Source: Sipunculus nudus
Lineage: Eukaryota; Annelida; Sipuncula; Golfingiida; Sipunculidae
Assembly: GCA_026874595.1 (NCBI GenBank)
Contig: CM049306.1
Span: forward strand, 19,771,019 to 19,835,018
DNA: 64,000 nt
Direction: 5' to 3'
In this document: piece by piece, positions 52,701 to 58,700 of the stretch
How the letters are laid out: each line of letters starts with the position of its first letter
Numbering within the stretch: position 1 is the stretch's first letter
Program-made: the position numbers and the translations under genes
Notes under the pieces: generated by a model
Told to the model about the DNA's origin: nothing
Seen by the model: only the letters and a program-made list of their open reading frames with translations
Databases searched by the model: none

Positions 52701-55700
52701 CACCAAAAATTAGGCCAATATCTGCAGGCATTGCGAAAAAAAGTCTGTACATGTGTATCGGTCATGAATATTTCTATTTTTCATGAAATTTTCTAAGTTT
52801 AGGAGCCGTAAAACGGTCAAAAGTAGGTCAACCGGGATTAAACGCGAACTCGATCTGTAACTGGTCTATATCTGCCCACACACCAAAAATCAGGCCAATA
52901 TCTGCAGGCATTGCGAAAAAAAGTCCGTACATGTGTATTTGTCATGAAAATTTCTATTTTTCATGAAATTTTCTAAGTTTAGGAGCCGTAAAATGGTCAA
53001 AAGTAGGTCAACCGGGACGAAACGCGAACTCGATCTGTAACTTGTCTATATCTGCTCACACGCCAAAAATCAGGCCAATATCTGCAGGCATTGCGAAAAA
53101 AAGTCCGTACATGTGTATCTGTCATGAATATTTCTATTTTTCATGAAATTTTCTAAGTTTAGGAGCCGTGAAACGGTCAAAAGTAGGTCAACGTGGACGA
53201 AACGCCAACTCGATCTGTAACTGGTCTATATCTGCCCACACACCAAAAATCAGGCCAATATCTGCAGGCATTGCGAAAAAAAGTCTGTACAACTGTTTGA
53301 TTTCGGAAGGACAGAAGGACGGAAGGACGGACATGGGTAAAACTATATGCCCCGGCCACTTTGTGGCGGGGGCATAAAAAGTTTTCTGATAGGTCTGAAA
53401 TTTGATCATCCCTATGCTCCAATTTGATCACCCCTATGCTCCAAGGGGTACCAATAACTATATAAAATTTAAGAGCTATTGGATAAACATTTCAGGAGAT
53501 TATGCAATTCATGGGGAATAAAGTTTTATATACAGCTTGACCCGCTTGGTAACATTCACACTGAAATCATTATATATCTCTGCTGTACAATCATTAAGGT
53601 CCATGGACCAAATGTAAGTGAATTGTAGACAATCGCAACAATTTTGTATCGATAGGTCATGTTCCCTCTGCTCAGATGACAGAAGCAGCCACCAGCATTT
53701 GTGTGAACCCGCATTAATTGGTTCCCTAAGCCACTGCCACGTTCTAACCACACGAATCATTGTGGTCATTTCAGCCAGACATGTATTACATTTTGACTGC
53801 CTTCGTCGCATGTACACCTAAATATCTCATGCTGACTGGCTGAGCCATAGTTTGATACAATTTGTTAACACAGGCCCACTTTGAAGAGATTAATTGGTCT
53901 GATAAATGGTAACACTGAGGCTGAGGGTTATATAGTGTTGCATGAAAGTCTTGCAGAACTCAACATAGGAGAGGGGCTAAAAAAATTTAAGACTGATTAA
54001 ATGGGAATATTAGTTGAACCAAATGGATGCCTGCAATAGGCAATGACTGAATGAACAGTGTTGGTTTTGAAAAAAGATTCTGGGAAAGATCACCAATTGC
54101 TGCTGATGTCACTGGAAAAGACCTTAGTTCAGCTAGGCAGTAATGTGTGGCGCTGACCATCCCATAAGAGGTGGAGTTTACCAGTCGATGAAATAAGTGT
54201 GCCAGAGAGCCTTACTTTAGTTATATAATTTGCCATGAGGTGGCAGTACCTGTTCTAAGCTTTGCAACACTGCAAAGTAAGTTAGATGGCTCTAATGGTG
54301 GGAAGATTTATGTTTTAACCATTGCAACGACTGGACCAGTCTGGACAAACCTGTATTGGAGCAAGATTCTCAATGTCTGGCATTTTAATGGTATGAATCT
54401 TTATCAATTTTTGTGACCTGTGTTTCTCATGTCCTTGTGCATGATATGGTTTTTGCATAGTGAGAAATACACGCTGTCGTTACAAATGTGACAATTCATG
54501 CAGAATACTGCAAAGGTCACTGAAATTATCACTGGCTAGTACATAATACAATGAGAACAATCACCGCCATAATACAATGAGAACAATCACCGTACATAAT
54601 ATAAAAGTTCTCTTTATAACTAATTTGCAAACTGTAGTATAAACTTTATATTCTAGATTTGTAACAATTTCTACATGACAAAATTCTTTTACCTACAACT
54701 GAATGCTATGATAAGCTTTCATCTCCACTTGCAGTAGTGATACATTTAATTGCTACTTTGGACTGAAAATGCTATTTCTACTTTGGATTATAAATGCTTT
54801 TCTCCTTTGGAATTCAAATGCTATTTCTACTTTGGACTATAAATCTTATTTAAGAGTTTGTTATGATTCAAATTGGAATAACATTACCAAGATTGGGTGG
54901 AAGTGTGGGTGGAAGTGTGGGTGGAAGTGTAACAACTGCAGTAGTCTGTGTTGACATCATGGTTGTTGCAGCTGAAAATAAGTACAAGATACAATAAGCA
55001 ATCCATGTGCTACTGCAAGAAGGTGCATTAAATATGGTAAAGAAAAATTGGGTTTCTTCTACTATAGACATTTACTTGATCCAGTGGAACGCATTACTAT
55101 GATCCAGTGAACGCATTACCACGATCCAGTGGAGAACATTACCATGATCCAGTGAATTCATTACCACGATCCAGTGGAGGGCATTACCACGATATAGTGG
55201 AAGGCATTACCTTGATCCAATGGAAGCCTAACCATTTATGTGAAAAATCATACAAAGCCAGCTGTTCACCTGCTTTACTGTAGAATTCATTTAATTTCTG
55301 ACTCACTCTATGTACATGTTAATGGACCAAATAATTCCTGTTAAGAAGAGTTCTTATAATGCCTCTAATGGATGTATGATCTTTTTTATCTACAAGCTGT
55401 TATGTGCTACAAGCTCAGATGTATGAACAGCTATCCTGGTTATTGTACACGCATATAGAACATGAATACACAGGTAAGTCATATGGGAGTGATTCTCTGT
55501 GTATTCCTGTTCTATGTCTTTGTTACAAGCTATATATATATGCGTGTGTGTGTGTGCAATGTTGACAAATACCATGTAACCAGAGGTGGTTGCTTGCATA
55601 TGTGCCACAGCTGAAAGGTCAATTGTTGCAAAATGGCCTTATGCTAGATGTCTTTCTCCAATTTATCTGGATTATTTTGATGGGCGCCCACATAATCATG

Positions 55701-58700
55701 CGGATATTAACAAATCATAGCCTGTGCGCAGTGGGACAGTGTCTTCTGGACTTATTTATAAAGGTTCAAGGGTTTACCTTTAGTTAATAGATGTCAGATA
55801 TTTGAATAGGCCCCCTTGACGCCATATCTACTTGACCTTAGGTGTGATGGTTAAATGTTGTGATGAAACAATTTTTTATAATGATTATGTCCTGAAGGTG
55901 TCCTTAGGCATATTCATATAAATTGAGGATATGCAAATTTCTTACTTTAAATTCTAATATAAATGGAGATTATGGTTCCTGATATTTTCCTTTTTCCATC
56001 ATTTCTTCCTGCTGAAGACAGGAAAGTTATTCATTTCAGACAAGTTACAAGGTATATGTTGAAATGACACCCTTACACTCCCATATCCAGGTTCATTTAA
56101 ATACATGATGCTTAGCTAATGCAAAGGTAAAACAAGAGGACATTCAGCTGGACCACTGGTTGTACTTACTTGTCCGAGGCATGCATCTACCTGATTGTAC
56201 AACCACATCGTCAATGGCTATATCACCCTGGTAACCATCACCAACTTCAGCCTCAAACATCAGATAACAGCCACTGGCACAGTTAAAATCTGTCACCTCA
56301 ACATCTTCTACATTCCACCTGTCTCCCTGGTTACCTGAAATATACCCAGTGGGTCTACATTGATAAAATGGATGCAGTTACGCAAATACAACAAGAGGAA
56401 CAAAGCACTGGTTCTGATTGAAAAAGTTATGCTTGAGTAGGCATGTAGTGTCAAAGAAGAGAGAAAGGATGCTGAAAAGTATACGGGTGGTAAACACAGA
56501 AGACAAAATGGGAAGTTGTGAGAATGATGCAGAAGGCAAAGGATGGGATGCTATTAAGATACAGATGCTGTTAAGATACAGAAGGTGCTGTTAAGATGCA
56601 GAAGGCAAAAGAAAAGGATGCTGTAACAATACAGTTGGCAAAACATGCTGCAACGATACAGTTGGCAAAAAGAATGGATGCCCTAAAGATAGTTGACAAA
56701 AGGAAATGATGCTCTCAAGGCAGTTGGCAAAAGGAAATGATGCTCTAAAGATACAGCTGACAAAAGGAAATGATGCTCTAAAGATACAGCTGACAAAAGG
56801 AAATAATGTTCTAAAGATACAGCTGACAAAAGGAAATAATGCTCTAAAGATACAGCTGACAAAAGGAAATGATGCTCTACAGATACAGCTGACAAAAGGA
56901 AATGATGCTCTACAGATACAGCTGACAAAAGGAAATGATGCTCTACAGATACAGCTGACAAAAAGAAATGATGCTCTAAAGATACAGCCGACAAAAGGAA
57001 ATGATGCTCTAAAGATACAGCCGACAAAAGGAAATGATGCTCTAAAGACAGTTGGCAAAAGGAAATGATGCTCTAAATACAGTTTGCAAAAGAAAATGAT
57101 GCTCTAAAGATACACTTGACAACAGATGAACAGGAGTGTAACAGAGATGCAGGTGGTAAAGATACAGTTTGGGAAAATAATTGGGGTGATGGTAAAGAAC
57201 GGTGGCAAAAAGGGTGTTGTTAAGATACAAGTGGCAAAAGTTGTGAGTCTGGTGGCAAAAAAAAGTGCCACAAGTGTGGTTAGCAGCAAAAGGATAAAAG
57301 AATGCTGTAAGTGTATGGTGGTCAATAGGTGGTTAATAAAGGGGTATCAGTGAGGTATGGTGGAAAAAAGAGGCATCAAACTTAATAAGGTACAGGTTGA
57401 AGAAGCAACATATTTCTTTGTAGATTTTTCTTTGTACATTAACTGTAGACAATTTAACAGTACAGTTCTGCATGCAATAGTCTCTATTTTTAAGCACTGA
57501 GATATCCTTACTTATCATGAACATGTACCTGACAGCTGCCACAACATGTAAGTCACCAGCTGAAATGAGTAGTATACTTTGTAGACCTTCAGGGACTGAA
57601 TGTTGATACCATACATGTGGTAAGCAAAGGACAGGCAGTATGTGCCCTGGTATATGGCCTGGGTGCTGACAAGTCTCGCCTTCTCATATTGTTTACTTGG
57701 ATCAGATGTTTCAAGGTACATGTAATTTCCTGTAAATAAAGAAAGCACAAAAATGCATATAAATTGAAATATCAAGGATGCCAGCATTACTATCCTCTAA
57801 TTTTTTTATGAGTTTTCATCAAGAATTTTCAGACTCCAAGAATTTTTTTTACTGGTCAAATGTTGCTGCATGGAGCTGTAATTGCAGTGAACAAAGTATA
57901 ACCAACTATAACTAGAATACGGGTAGTCCACAAGCGACTGTGTATCCGCTTAAATCAAGAGTGGAACTGGTGAAGTGAGGCATGGATTGAGTGGCAAGGG
58001 GAAATAGAGTGAGGTGTGTTGCACATTAGCATGAATGTCTGCAGCCAAAATGTGTATGTAGGTTGCGCCACCTACCATAAAATCCAGAAAGCTGTCAAGT
58101 TGTATACATATGCAAAATTTTAGGCAGAAAAGTCAAACCACTACTACCAAGGAGTAATTTTATCCAAAAGCAGACAAACAGAAGGACTTGTGCAAAAATG
58201 TTGGCAGGTAGCGCCACCAATTATGTGTATGATTAAAGAGCTATGAGAGATCTATACACATGCACAATTTTGGCCCAATCGGTCAAACGGTTTCCTGAGA
58301 TATGAGCTTGGATGTCTGCAGCGTAAACTAGAATGTATGTGGAGTCACCTGTCAAAAAAAATCAAGAAAACTGTCCATGATGTTAAAACCTGCAAAATTT
58401 TAGGCAGATATGTCAAACCAATGCCGAGGTACGAGTGATTTTTCCCCACAGCAGACAAAAAAAAGGATGCTCTGTATAAATGGTTGCAGGTGGCGCCACC
58501 AGTTTTGCCTATGATGAAGAGCTATGCGAGATCTATACACATGCAAAAATTTTGGCCCAATCAGTCAAGCAGTTCCGAAGATATGAGCTTGGATGTCTGC
58601 AGAGTAAACATGAATGTAGGTGGCACCATCTGTCATAAAATCAAGAAAGCTGTCCAGGATGTATAAACCTGCAAAATTTCAGGTGGATAAGTCAAACCAC

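Larger units (their letters stand above)
50591..53379 (+). mobile_element. ACTAGA-type element with ~180-bp satellite core
   Basis: 5' end ACTAGATGTGTCGGAACGAC AC (with a small GTGTCG/CGACAC stem) and sub-terminal motif ATGCCCCTGCC (50615-50625). The 3' end is a hairpin at 53347-53375 (ATGCCCCGGCCA-CTTTG-TGGCGGGGGCAT), whose 3' arm complements the 5' motif with one mismatch. Upstream of the hairpin is a GACGGAAGGACGGAC tract. The interior is a satellite array plus a nested element at 50977-51654. No coding capacity. Confidence 0.8.

Noticed and set aside
56591-57068. 155-codon hydrophobic frame (-) and 120-codon frame (+)
   Set aside because: Both derive from the 33-bp minisatellite between MAM A exons 2 and 3 and have no splice signals in phase with the gene.
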